Made by a program: the position numbers and the translations under genes. This document shows, in pieces, positions 15,870-26,213 of a DNA stretch of 64,000 bases. The stretch is from Micromonospora fulviviridis. GTDB lineage: Bacteria > Actinomycetota > Actinomycetes > Mycobacteriales > Micromonosporaceae. The notes below the pieces were generated by a model. It was not told the DNA's origin, made no database searches, and was given only the letters and a program-made list of their open reading frames with translations. The first letter of the stretch is position 1; the number at the start of each line of letters is the position of its first letter. The DNA is taken from NCBI RefSeq assembly GCF_014648395.1, contig NZ_BMRA01000012.1:1-64000 (forward strand), read 5' to 3'.

Positions 15870-16217
15870 TCACTCAGTTCTCATCAACTCGCGCAGCTTC
15901 CGGCCGCGCTCGGCCCGCTCCGGGTGCAGCTCGTCCTCCAAGATGTGGCCAGGCATGTGGATGCAGCTCTGACCGGGGTAGGCATGGCAGACGGGGCAGA
16001 CTACGTACCTCGCGCTGAACGGCAACGGGATGCCCTGCGACAAAGCGGCCATGGCCATCTTGCGGGCGGCCCGGTACAGCTCCTCGTCGCGATGGACGGC
16101 TGCGGCGTCCGTTATGTATTGCAAGGCGGACCAGAACCACAGCCCAGCCTGCTCCCTGCTCAGCCCTTTCAGCTCCCGAACGATCTGTCTCTCGGGGGAC
16201 TCCTCCGGATGCTCCAC
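15870..16217 (-). CDS. small protein with C-terminal zinc-finger-like CxxC...C...H motif
   Basis: 115 residues. The N-terminal 70 residues are helical and acidic/basic mixed (ERQIVRELKGLSREQAGLWF). The C-terminal part reads VVCPVCHAYPGQSC, then MPGH and LHPERAERGRK, giving C-x2-C-x7-C and a downstream His, the layout of a small actinobacterial zinc finger seen in phage and chromosomal proteins. GTG 16217 is chosen because a GGGGAGA stretch precedes it. The frame is open far upstream through the tRNA region, which is not coding. Function unknown; a nucleic-acid or protein-binding role is possible. It follows the membrane protein gene by 20 bp on the same strand. Confidence 0.6.
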   Translation of the reverse strand: MEHPEESPERQIVRELKGLSREQAGLWFWSALQYITDAAAVHRDEELYRAARKMAMAALSQGIPLPFSARYVVCPVCHAYPGQSCIHMPGHILEDELHPERAERGRKLRELMRTE

Positions 16218-16237
16218 GCGCCCCAGTCTCCCCGCCC

Positions 16238-16723
16238 TCAGGTGAGCAAAACCCCAGGCCACGAAGACCCGCCAACCGCTTCGGTGAGCACCCAACCAGG
16301 GCCGCAGCCGTGCAGCGGGCCCCCTTGGATGGAACCAGCCGCCCGGTCGATGGTTGACCGGATGAAGACCTCGGCGGGTACCTGGCGCGACCTCACAGAG
16401 GCCGTCCGACACGAGGCCGACCACCGGCGCACCGGGAGGTAGGCCGGGAGCGTGAAGTAGCGGGGTGCGAGTAGCCGTACCACGATGGCCGTGACGAACG
16501 GCAGCAGGACGAAGGAAGCGACGACCAGCACGCGATCGACGGCCTGTACGACGCCGTTGGGATGCGGCACGACGAGGCGGAGCAGCACGAACGCTATCGG
16601 GGGTAGGAACAGCGGCAGCACCCATGGGTGGGTGTGCACCCGACCACGCAGGAGCAGGGCGCTCAGCAGCACGGCCGTGGACAGCACGAACAGGTCTTGT
16701 CGGCGGTGGTAGAAGACCGGCAC
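16238..16723 (-). CDS. putative three-helix membrane protein of unknown function
   Basis: About 161 residues from GTG 16723 (TTG 16741 is an alternative). Three hydrophobic segments are plain: LFVLSTAVLLSALLL, WVLPLFLPPIAFVLLRLVV and LVVASFVLLPFVTAIVV. The remaining 65 residues are hydrophilic and low in recognisable structure. It lies upstream of the zinc-finger-like gene and beside the right copy of the 73-bp repeat, so its 5-prime end may have been altered by the rearrangement. No family recognised. Confidence 0.5.
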   Translation of the reverse strand: MPVFYHRRQDLFVLSTAVLLSALLLRGRVHTHPWVLPLFLPPIAFVLLRLVVPHPNGVVQAVDRVLVVASFVLLPFVTAIVVRLLAPRYFTLPAYLPVRRWSASCRTASVRSRQVPAEVFIRSTIDRAAGSIQGGPLHGCGPGWVLTEAVGGSSWPGVLLT

Positions 16724-16759
16724 GTGGCGGCAGCTCGTCAACGGCAGGTGTCCGCCCGG

Positions 16760-16832
16760 GCGCTCGGCAAGCTCGACGGGCGGCTGTCATGAACCGCGTT
16801 GCTGTCATCGGGCCGTCTCGCGACGGCCACCG
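16760..16832 (+). repeat. 73-bp direct repeat, right copy
   Basis: Counterpart of 12643-12715 with three mismatches. It again ends the frame ALGKLDGRLS and overlaps an ATG (16789) starting MNRVAVIGPSR. It lies 21 bp beyond the 3-prime end of tRNA-Thr but contains no tRNA sequence. Confidence 0.85.
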
Positions 16833-16853
16833 CCGCGAAATGCCTGATGGAAT

Positions 16854-16930
16854 TGGAGCCCCCGGCCGGGATCGAACCGGCGACATCTCGCTTACAAGGC
16901 GAGTGCTCTGGCCAGCTGAGCTACAGGGGC
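16854..16930 (-). tRNA. tRNA-Thr (anticodon TGT)
   Basis: Read on the minus strand, acceptor arms GCCCCTG and CGGGGGC pair, the anticodon stem CTCGC/GCGAG encloses the loop CTTGTAA, and the T-loop reads GGTTCGATCCC. Loop positions 3-5 give TGT (complement of 16894-16896), decoding ACA. The 3-prime CCA is encoded (16854-16856). Confidence 0.96.
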
Positions 16931-17296
16931 GCGTGGTGCAGTCGTCAGCATAGCGACCGGTGGCCGAAAATCCCGTTCGGCAGGGCTCCCTAGCACGGAA
17001 AACGTCAATTTCCTGACCTCCGGGCCAACGGATCGATGGCCGAGCGCGGCCACGACCGTGGAGATTGATACCTCGCCGTGCCCGAGTGACCGTTATGCCG
17101 TATGCGGTCCGTCCCACCGGCCGCCTCCCGTCTTGGCAGGCTCGCCAAAGCCGTTTACGGTGCAGTGACACGGACGACAGTCCGGTTGGCCTCGGCTGCC
17201 CGGTCGACCGCCCGTTGGCCGGCACCTGGCGTGCCGGTCGCTCCTTCCACTCGGATCGTCCGGCACGTTCCTGCCGGTGAAAGGAAGCGCTTCACC
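16931..17296. other. 366-bp intergenic region between tRNA-Thr and the sugar ATPase gene
   Basis: No convincing gene. It holds the tRNA promoter (minus strand) and the upstream region of the ATPase. Short GC hairpins occur near 17040-17070 (GGCCGAGCGCGGCC, CCACGACCGTGG). The only clear regulatory-looking site is the palindrome at 17284-17293. Open frames crossing it lack family similarity. Confidence 0.5.
17284..17293. promoter_or_regulatory. LacI-type operator-like palindrome overlapping the ribosome site
   Basis: GAAGCGCTTC, a perfect 10-bp palindrome centred on GCGC and ending three bases before the ATG at 17297. LacI-family sugar repressors commonly bind such centres. The position over the start region would block initiation. 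No repressor gene is nearby. Confidence 0.35.
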
Positions 17297-18388
<1,092 letters not shown>

Positions 18389-18398
18389 CGTACGCGAA

Positions 18399-18436
18399 AA
18401 GAAGGGGCGGCCCGCCACGGCGGACCGCCCCTTCTT
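18399..18436. terminator. bidirectional terminator between the ATPase and rlmB genes
   Basis: AAGAAGGGGCGG (18399-18410) pairs perfectly with CCGCCCCTTCTT (18425-18436), and the stem continues inward with one mismatch. A-rich and T-rich flanks on the two strands suit termination of both converging genes. Confidence 0.85.
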
Positions 18437-18446
18437 CGTGCCGTCG

Positions 18447-19564
18447 TTACGCCTCGGCGGCGCGGCGGCGGGCGACCTCGGCGAGGGTGACCGCCGCGGC
18501 GACGCTGGCGTTGAGCGACTCGACGTCGGAGACCATCGGGATGCTCACGGTCAGGTCGCAGGTCTCGCCGACCAGGCGGGACAGCCCGCGCCCCTCCGAG
18601 CCGACCACCACGACCAGCGGGCCGACCGCGGCCTCCAGGTCGTAGAGGTCGGTCTGCCCGTCGGCGTCGAGGCCGACCACGATGAAGCCGGCGTCCTTGC
18701 ACGCCTTGAGCGACCGGGTCAGGTTGGTGACCTGGGCGACCGGCACCCGCGCGGCCGCGCCGGCGCTGGTCCGCCAGGCGGTCGCGGTGATCCCGGCGGC
18801 CCGCCGCTCGGGTACGAAGACGCCCTGCGCGCCGAACGCGGCTGCCGACCGGATGACCGCGCCGAGGTTGCGCGGGTCGGTGACCCCGTCGAGCGCGACC
18901 AGCAGCGGGGCGGCCTGCTCCAGCGACGCCGCCATCAGGTCCTCGAACGGCTCGTAGGCGAACGGCGGCACCTGGAGGCCCACGCCCTGGTGCAGCACGC
19001 CGCCGGTCATCCGGTCCAGCTCGGCCCGGCTGATCTCGAGGATCGCGATGCCCCGGTCGGCGGCGGTGCGGACGATCTCGTTGACCCGGTCGTCGATCTC
19101 GATGCCCTGGGCGGTGTAGAGGGCGGTCGCCGGGACCTGCGCGCGCAGCGACTCCAGCACCGGGTTACGCCCGACCAGCAGCTCCGGGGTGTCCTTGGCC
19201 GGGTTCGCCTTGCGGCCGGGTGCGACCCGCGGCCCGGACCGGCCGGCGGGCTTGCCGCCGCGACCCTTCGCGGCGGGAACGCCCCGGCCCCCACCCTTGC
19301 CCCAGGTGGTGTCCTTGCTGCCCGGCTGGCCGATCTTGGGGGCACGCCCCTCCTCGGCCGCCGCGCGGCGCTCCTTGTCCTGCTTCCAAGCGGTGCGCTG
19401 GGGCAGCTTCTCGGTGCCCGAGTACGCCTTGTGCCAGGGCCGCTCGTCGGCGGGGAGGGTACGGCCCCGGCCGGCGAGGGAGTCCTTGTTCTTGCCGCCG
19501 GAGCCCTTCGGGGCACCCGCCTTCGGCGTCAGTCGCCGGCCACGGCGCTGCGAGTTGCCGGCCA

Positions 19565-19565
<1 letters not shown>
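18447..19565 (-). CDS. rlmB: 23S rRNA (guanosine-2'-O-)-methyltransferase RlmB, TrmH/SpoU family
   Basis: 372 residues. The first 115 are a basic, Gly/Lys-rich low-complexity extension common in actinobacterial copies. Then come the substrate-binding domain (LVGRNPVLESLRA) and the SPOUT trefoil-knot domain with its three motifs: DGVTDPRNLGAVIRSA, VVVVGSEGRGLSRL and VSIPMVSDVESLNASVAAAV. It would methylate G2251 of 23S rRNA using SAM. The start ATG overlaps the cysS stop (TGATG at 19563-19567), so the two are translationally coupled, the normal actinobacterial order. Confidence 0.95.
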
Positions 19566-20980
<1,415 letters not shown>

Positions 20981-21043
20981 CGTACAAGGGTAGCCGTCCG
21001 CGCATTTCGAGGTACCCCGGAGCCGGGTCGTACGCTGCGTGCT

Positions 21044-21691
21044 GTGGACACGGCGGCACGTGCGGGAGAGACGGCGCAGACCCTGGACCGGGGGCTGCGC
21101 CTGCTGCACCTGGTCGCCGACGCGCCGAGCGGGCTGACCGTCACCGAGGCGGCGAATCGGCTGGGCATCGGCCGGGCGGCGGTCTACCGGCTGGTCGGCG
21201 CGCTGACCGACCACGGCATGCTGCGCCGCGACGGCGAGGGCCGCCTCCGGCTCGGCGCGGGCGTGCTGCACCTGGCCCGGCGGGCCCAGCCGCTGCTCGC
21301 CGAGGGGGCGCTGCCCGCCCTGCGCCGGCTCGCCGAACAGGCCGGGGCGACCGCCCACCTGACCGTGGTCGAGGGCGGCGAGGGGGTCGCTCTCGCGGTG
21401 GTCGAGCCGAGCTGGACCTCGTTCCACGTGGCGTACCGGACCGGCTCGCGGCACCCCCTGGAGCGGGGCGCGGCGGGGCGGGCCATCCTGGCCGGCCGGG
21501 CCGGCGCCGCCGCCCCGGTGAGCACCAGCGGCGAACTGCAGTCCGGGGCGTACGGGGTGGCCGCGCCGGTGCTCGGGGTGCCGGGGCTGGAGGCGAGCGT
21601 CGGGGTGGTCTCGCTGACCCCGCTCGACGTCACCGAGGTCGGCGCCCAGGTGACCGCCGCCGCCGAGTCGATCGCCGCGGCCCTGTCCTGA
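21044..21691 (+). CDS. IclR-family transcriptional regulator
   Basis: 215 residues from GTG 21044. The N-terminal winged helix (ETAQTLDRGLRLLHLVADAP, TEAANRLGIGRAAVYRLVGAL) is canonical. The C-terminal GAF-like effector domain is shorter than the usual 170 residues but complete in order (AHLTVVEGG, HPLERGAAGRAILAG, YGVAAPVLG). Divergent from cysS with 63 bp between starts. Target and ligand unknown; no catabolic gene is adjacent. Confidence 0.88.
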   Translation: MDTAARAGETAQTLDRGLRLLHLVADAPSGLTVTEAANRLGIGRAAVYRLVGALTDHGMLRRDGEGRLRLGAGVLHLARRAQPLLAEGALPALRRLAEQAGATAHLTVVEGGEGVALAVVEPSWTSFHVAYRTGSRHPLERGAAGRAILAGRAGAAAPVSTSGELQSGAYGVAAPVLGVPGLEASVGVVSLTPLDVTEVGAQVTAAAESIAAALS

Positions 21692-21854
21692 CCTGGGCCT
21701 CGGGCTCGGTCTCGACTTCGGCCTCGGTCTCGGGGCTCGGCCGCCGGCTCGGCGAGGTGGCGGCATCCGAGGCCGGTGGACACCCCCGGCTCGCCGACCT
21801 GGAGACGATCAGAGACCCGACAGCGGCTAACACACCGGCCGGACGCCGTGGTGG

Positions 21855-21898
21855 TTGTCCACAGGGTGTCGCGTCCGAGGCGACCGCGGTTGTCCACA
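21855..21898. promoter_or_regulatory. pair of DnaA-box-like 9-mers
   Basis: TTGTCCACA occurs at 21855-21863 and again at 21890-21898, same orientation, 35 bp apart, just upstream of the DUF559-like gene. TTGTCCACA is the preferred DnaA box of high-GC actinobacteria. A third copy is at 5589-5597. Whether DnaA binds here is unknown. Confidence 0.4.
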
Positions 21899-21939
21899 GG
21901 GGTGTCCGGCGGCCGTCCGACGCCGCCAGGCTGGTCGGC

Positions 21940-23109
21940 ATGCCACCTCATCCCCATCGACCGCCCCAGCTCGCCTGGCAGGTCTTCCGCGGCTCCGACG
22001 TCGTCCGGCGCGGGCTGCTGACCCGGCATCAGCTCCGGGGCGCCTCCTGGGTCCGGCTCCGGCAGGACGTCTACGCCGACGCGCGCCTCGACCGCGACCA
22101 CTCGCTCGCCTGCCGCGCCGCGCTGCTGCGCCTGCCGCCGGGCACGCTGCTCGCCGGGCCCTCGGCGGCCTACCTGCACGGGGTCGAGCACGCCGCCGGC
22201 TTCCGGGACGACGTGCACGTCCTGCTGCCGGCGACGGTGCGGGCCGACGCCCAGCCCGGCGTCCGGGTGCACCAGGCCCCGTCATCGCCCGAACGGATCG
22301 GCCTCCTGATCCCCGCCACCGCCGCGGCCTGCTCGGCGAACACCACCCCCGGCCGTGACCGCCCCGCCAACCGGCCGGCGAACACCACCCCCGGCCGTGA
22401 CCGCCCCGCCAACGGGCCGGCGAACACCACCCCGGGCCGGGACGGCCCCGCCACCGGCCTCCGGAGCACCGCGTCGGGCCAGGACCGCAGTGCCGTCGGG
22501 CTCAAGAGGGCGGTCGTCGCCACGGCGATCGCGAATCCCGGGCCGGTGGGCGGCGAGCCGGGCCTGCTGACCGGCCCAGGCCGGCTGCTCCGCACCGAGC
22601 CGGCTGCCTGCGCCTGGGAGACAGCGGTCTGGTCCGATCCGGTCCGGGCGGTCGGGATCGTCGACGCCCTGCTGCGCATGGGCACGGTCAGCCGGATCGA
22701 TCTGACCGGCGTGGCCGACCGCAACGCGGGACGACCCGGCGGCCGGCGGGCGCGATGGGTGTTCGGCCTGGCGGATCCCGGGGCACAGTCCCCGCCCGAG
22801 TCGCACCTGCGGGTCCGGCTGGTGCTGGCCGGCCTGCCCCGCCCGGTCGCGCAGCACCCGGTGCGCGGGCCGTCTGGCCTCGTTCTGCATCCTGACCTGG
22901 CCTGGCCGGAGTTCCGCGTCGCCGTCGAGTACGACGGCCAGTGGCACGCCGACCCGGATCAGCTGCACCGGGACCGCCAGCGGCTCAATCAGCTCGTGAC
23001 GGCCGGCTGGCTGGTGCTGCCCGTGACCGGTCGCCGCCTGCACCGGGAGTTCCCCGCGCTGGTCCGCGAGATCCGCGCCGCGCTGGTCGCTCGGGGCTGG
23101 CGGCCGTGA
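21940..23109 (+). CDS. DUF559/Vsr-like endonuclease-domain protein with AbiEi-like N-terminus and an internal repeat expansion
   Basis: 389 residues. The N-terminal part (VFRGSDVVRRGLLTRHQLRG, WVRLRQDVYADA, LLAGPSAAYLHGV) resembles the winged-helix region of AbiEi-type antitoxins. The C-terminus is a PD-(D/E)xK-like fold: VAVEYDGQWHADPDQLHRDR, followed by WLVLPVTGRRL. Between them, about residues 133-188 are four 14-residue repeats of type ANTTPGRDRPAN. A family-typical segment (ACAWETAVWSDPVRAVGIVDALL) then resumes. Such proteins are abundant paralogues in Micromonosporaceae; function is not established. ATG 21940 chosen because similarity begins right after it. Confidence 0.75.
   Translation: MPPHPHRPPQLAWQVFRGSDVVRRGLLTRHQLRGASWVRLRQDVYADARLDRDHSLACRAALLRLPPGTLLAGPSAAYLHGVEHAAGFRDDVHVLLPATVRADAQPGVRVHQAPSSPERIGLLIPATAAACSANTTPGRDRPANRPANTTPGRDRPANGPANTTPGRDGPATGLRSTASGQDRSAVGLKRAVVATAIANPGPVGGEPGLLTGPGRLLRTEPAACAWETAVWSDPVRAVGIVDALLRMGTVSRIDLTGVADRNAGRPGGRRARWVFGLADPGAQSPPESHLRVRLVLAGLPRPVAQHPVRGPSGLVLHPDLAWPEFRVAVEYDGQWHADPDQLHRDRQRLNQLVTAGWLVLPVTGRRLHREFPALVREIRAALVARGWRP
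22336..22503 (+). repeat. 42-bp tandem repeat, three close units and one diverged
   Basis: Units at 22336-22377, 22378-22419, 22420-22461 and a decayed fourth at 22462-22503. Unit 1 and 2 differ at a single base. Each unit is 14 codons, so copy-number change keeps the frame of the surrounding gene. Confidence 0.9.
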
Positions 23110-23285
23110 GGGAGCGGGAAACGCCCGCACTCGCGGGACCCACCACTTCGCACACGGCCGGTCCCGCGATACGGCCGACGTGGACGGCGTGACCGTCCGC
23201 ACAGTTGTCATTGCGTCGTGCAAATTATCGACCACAGTTGATGGCCGCGGCTCCCACCAGGCTGGGCGGGCCGGCTATGCGCCGG

Positions 23286-23987
23286 CTACGGCGTCGCTAT
23301 CGGGGTGGCCCCGTCGAGGGCGGCGAGCACCCCGGGGAGGCCGGCCAGGGTTGCCACCTCCGCGTCCGGACGGAACCCGGGCGGGCAGGGCAGGCCCTGC
23401 CGGTTCAGCCAGATCCCCCGCAGGCCGGCGCGCTGCGGGCCGGCCACGTCGTGGGCGAGGGAGTCGCCGACGTACGCCATCTGTTCCGCCGGCACGCCCG
23501 CCGCCTCGACCACCGCGGCGTAGAACTCCGGGGCGGGCTTCTTGGGCAGGCCGCCGTCATGGGCGTACCGCTCGAAGGCGAACTCGCCCGCGAGGCCGCA
23601 GCGTTCCGCGCGGCTGTTGCCGTTGGTGGCGTAGCCCAGCAGGTAGCGCCCGCGGAGCGCGGCGAGCGCGGGCAGGGCGTCGGCGAACGGCCGGGTGAGG
23701 GCGAAGCGTCGGGCGAAGAAGAGCGCCGCCAACTCGTCCAGGTGGTCGTCGAGTGCGACCCGGGCCAGCGACCGGGCCAGCGCAGCCCGCCGGATCTCCT
23801 GCACCGGCGCCGCACTCCGCTCGCCGAAGACCGCGTGCCAGTCGGACTCGAGGTCCGCGAGGGACAGCGCGGCCGCCGCCGGGGTCAGCCGCCGCATCTC
23901 CTCGAGTACGGCGAGCAGCCCGCCGGTCACCGCCGGGCGCAGGTCGAGCAGGGTCTCGTCGGCATCGAACACCACCACGCGCAGCAC
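23286..23987 (-). CDS. HAD-superfamily hydrolase
   Basis: 233 residues. Motif I VVFDADETLLDL carries the nucleophile and general-acid Asp pair; motif II is LLGYATNGNS; Lys is in GLPKKPAPEFY; motif IV YVGDSLAHDV. A helical cap lies between motifs I and II, as in subfamily I phosphatases of the YjjG/haloacid-dehalogenase type. Substrate unknown. GTG 23987 is chosen because a GAGAGG sequence precedes it and the EamA gene ends 13 bp upstream, giving a two-gene operon. Open sequence further upstream overlaps EamA and shows no similarity. Confidence 0.9.
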   Translation of the reverse strand: MLRVVVFDADETLLDLRPAVTGGLLAVLEEMRRLTPAAAALSLADLESDWHAVFGERSAAPVQEIRRAALARSLARVALDDHLDELAALFFARRFALTRPFADALPALAALRGRYLLGYATNGNSRAERCGLAGEFAFERYAHDGGLPKKPAPEFYAAVVEAAGVPAEQMAYVGDSLAHDVAGPQRAGLRGIWLNRQGLPCPPGFRPDAEVATLAGLPGVLAALDGATPIATP

Positions 23988-24000
23988 GACGGCCAGCCTC

Positions 24001-24957
24001 TCATGCCAGCGCCGGCGCGTCGGCCCGCTCGTCCACCGGCTCGGGGCGACCGCCGCGCAGCTCGTCCACCCGGACCAGGGCGACACCGGCCACGATGAGC
24101 GCGCCGCCGAGCAGTTGGACGGCGCTCGGCAGCTCGCCCAGCACCAGCCAGGCGATCAGCACCGCGAACATCACCTCGGTCAGCCCGACGAAGGAGGACA
24201 GCCGCGCGCCGAGCAACCGGGCCCCGGCCACGCCGGTCAGGTAGGCGACCACCGCGGCGATCAGCGACAGGCCCGCGATCGGCACCAGCCAGCTCATCTC
24301 GTGGCCGGCGAAGCTGACGTCGGCGGTGCCGGCGCGCAGCGGGAGCGCCCCGACCAGCCCGACCAGGAGCAGGACGAGGGCGCCGACGGCCATGCCGCCG
24401 CTGGCCATCACGACCGAGGGCAGCGCGGGGTCGACCCGACCGGCGATCACGAAATAGCCCGCCAGCCCCACCCCGGCGCCGAGTCCCCAGAGGACGCCGA
24501 CCGGGTCGAGGCGGCCGGCGCCGGTCAGGTCCAGCACGAACACCAGCCCGCACAGGGCGGTCAGCGAACCGGCCACCGTGAGCAGCCGGGGCCGCTGGCC
24601 GTGGACCAGCCACATCCAGCCCACCACCAGCACGATGCCCAGGTATTCCAGCAGGAGCGCGACGCCGACCGGCAGGTAGCGGACCGCGTTGAAGAAGCAC
24701 GCCTGGGCCAGCGCCACCCCGAGCAGCCCGAACACCACGAGCGTGCCGGCGTTGCGGCGCAGCACCGGCCACCGGCCGCGCAGCGCCAGCAGGGCGGGCA
24801 CGGCCAGCACCAGGGCCGCGATGCCGACCCGGGCGAGCACGACCGCCTCGGCGGACCAGTCGCCGGTGATCAGCGGTCGAGCGAAGGTGCCCGAGGTGGC
24901 GAAGGTGAGCGCGGAGAGCAGCGCCAGGCCGAGGCCGACACCGGGCCGTTCACGCAT
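24001..24957 (-). CDS. EamA-family (DMT superfamily) transporter
   Basis: 318 residues with ten predicted transmembrane helices in two EamA repeats (first near GLALLSALTFATSGTFARP, second near VLWGLGAGVGLAGYFVIAGR). The acidic-gap signature LTEVMFAVLIAWLVLGE is at the end of repeat two. Members export amino acids, nucleosides or other metabolites. Divergent from a CGNR-type regulator 81 bp away, which is a likely controller. Followed by the HAD gene in the same operon. Confidence 0.9.
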   Translation of the reverse strand: MRERPGVGLGLALLSALTFATSGTFARPLITGDWSAEAVVLARVGIAALVLAVPALLALRGRWPVLRRNAGTLVVFGLLGVALAQACFFNAVRYLPVGVALLLEYLGIVLVVGWMWLVHGQRPRLLTVAGSLTALCGLVFVLDLTGAGRLDPVGVLWGLGAGVGLAGYFVIAGRVDPALPSVVMASGGMAVGALVLLLVGLVGALPLRAGTADVSFAGHEMSWLVPIAGLSLIAAVVAYLTGVAGARLLGARLSSFVGLTEVMFAVLIAWLVLGELPSAVQLLGGALIVAGVALVRVDELRGGRPEPVDERADAPALA

Positions 24958-25038
24958 CGACAGCTCCTTGGGTCGACCGACATGAGTAAAACGGGGTTAT
25001 GCTGATGACGCTAGGCCGGCACCCCGACAGGAGTCAAG

Positions 25039-25584
25039 TTGCTGTTCGCTCATGACACCGAGTGCGGCCTGGTCGCGGCCGCGGCGCTGGTCAACACGGC
25101 CGGCCCGGACCGGGAAGGGCTGCCGGACGTGGCCGCCCTCGACGAGTTCTTCACGGCGTACGGGTGGACCGGCCGGCACGAGCACACCGAGGCGGAGCTG
25201 CGCGAGGTCCGCGCGCTGCGGCCCCGGCTCCGCCGGATCTGGTACGCCGACACCGACGAGGTGGTGGCGGTGGTCAACGGTCTGCTCCGCGAGTCGCACG
25301 CGCTTCCGCAACTCGTCCGGCACGACGACGAGCCGTACCACCTGCACGCCGTGCCGCGCGACGCGCCGCTGGCCACCCGGATGGCGGTCGAGGCCGCGAT
25401 GGCGCTGGCCGACCTGGTCCGGATGGACGAGCTGAGCCGGTTGCGCCGCTGCGACCACCCCGACTGCGAGAACGTGCTGGTCGACCTCTCCAAGAACCGG
25501 TCCCGCCGGTTCTGCGACGCCGGCTGCGGCAACCGGGCCGCGGTGAGCGCCTACCGGGCCCGCAAGGCGGCGTCCCACTCCTGA
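25039..25584 (+). CDS. ABATE/CGNR zinc-finger transcriptional regulator
   Basis: 181 residues. N-terminal ABATE (stress-induced) domain about 1-125. The C-terminal CGNR zinc finger reads CDHPDCENVLVDLSKNRSRR followed by FCDAGCGNRAAVSAYRARK, with all four Cys and the CGNR motif present. It is thought to bind DNA. The start is a TTG at 25039, supported by AGGAG six bases upstream; no ATG or GTG fits before the first conserved strand. Divergent from the EamA exporter gene, its most probable target. Confidence 0.88.
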   Translation: MLFAHDTECGLVAAAALVNTAGPDREGLPDVAALDEFFTAYGWTGRHEHTEAELREVRALRPRLRRIWYADTDEVVAVVNGLLRESHALPQLVRHDDEPYHLHAVPRDAPLATRMAVEAAMALADLVRMDELSRLRRCDHPDCENVLVDLSKNRSRRFCDAGCGNRAAVSAYRARKAASHS

Positions 25585-26144
25585 CGCACCCCGGGCCAGT
25601 CCTCCCGGCGCAGCTCGTACTCCACCTCGCCGTGCTCGGTGCCCGGGATCGGGTCGTCGAAGGTCAGGTGGAAGGTGCGGACGTGGCGCAGCCCGGCCCG
25701 GGCCATGACGGCACGGGACCGGTCGTTGACCGCCATCGTCTCGGCCCACACCCGCCGGACCCCCACCACGTCGAAGGCGTGCCGCACCAGCGCCCGCGAC
25801 CCCTCCGTGGCCAGACCCCGTCCCCACGCGGAACGCCGCAGCCGGTAGCCCAACTCCCCCTCGCTCCCGTCCTCCGACGGGTCGAGCGCGAGCCAGCCGA
25901 GGAACTCGCCGGTGAGCCGGTCCAGCGCGGCCCACCGGCCGAGGCCGGGACGGCGGTCGTACCGGGCCAGCAGGCGGGGCAGCTGCTCGTCCCGTACGGT
26001 GTCGGCCGGGGTCGGCCGGCCGTTGGTCAGGAAGCGCATGACCTCCGGGTCGCTGTCCAGCTCGACCAGGTGGTCCACGTCGCCCATGGTGAGCCGGCGC
26101 AGCCGCAGCCGCGCCGTCTCCAGCAGCACCCCGTCATCGCCCAT
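25551..26144 (-). CDS. GNAT-family N-acetyltransferase (RimJ/RimL-like)
   Basis: 197 residues. LETARLRLRRLTMGDVDHLVELDSDPEV is the usual RimJ-type start. The acetyl-CoA loop is seen as RRSAWGRGLATEGSRALVRH (a Q/R-x-x-G-x-G/A variant), followed by VWAETMAVNDRSRAVMARAGLRHV. Substrate not predictable: ribosomal protein, aminoglycoside or peptide N-terminus are all possible. The 3-prime end overlaps the converging CGNR gene by 34 bp. Confidence 0.88.
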   Translation of the reverse strand: MGDDGVLLETARLRLRRLTMGDVDHLVELDSDPEVMRFLTNGRPTPADTVRDEQLPRLLARYDRRPGLGRWAALDRLTGEFLGWLALDPSEDGSEGELGYRLRRSAWGRGLATEGSRALVRHAFDVVGVRRVWAETMAVNDRSRAVMARAGLRHVRTFHLTFDDPIPGTEHGEVEYELRREDWPGVRQEWDAALRAR

Positions 26145-26213
26145 GACCGGATGATGGCCCGCCCACCTGACCCTCGGCGAGCGGTTATCAGCACGGCGGG
26201 CGGCGCCGCGACC

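Noticed and set aside
12643..16930. Classical tRNA-site integrative element (AICE) with attL/attR
   Set aside because: The direct repeat holds no tRNA sequence, the tRNA is intact, and no integrase, excisionase or replication gene is present.
16218..17225. Long minus-strand frame reaching through the tRNA into the zinc-finger-like gene
   Set aside because: It runs through tRNA-Thr and the 73-bp repeat; only the last 115 codons look like a protein.
21695..21745. Low-complexity CTCGG/TCGG-rich stretch after the IclR gene
   Set aside because: Irregular, short and typical of GC-rich intergenic DNA; no consistent unit.
22336..22503. CRISPR array
   Set aside because: Units are contiguous without unique spacers and continue an open reading frame; no cas genes are present.
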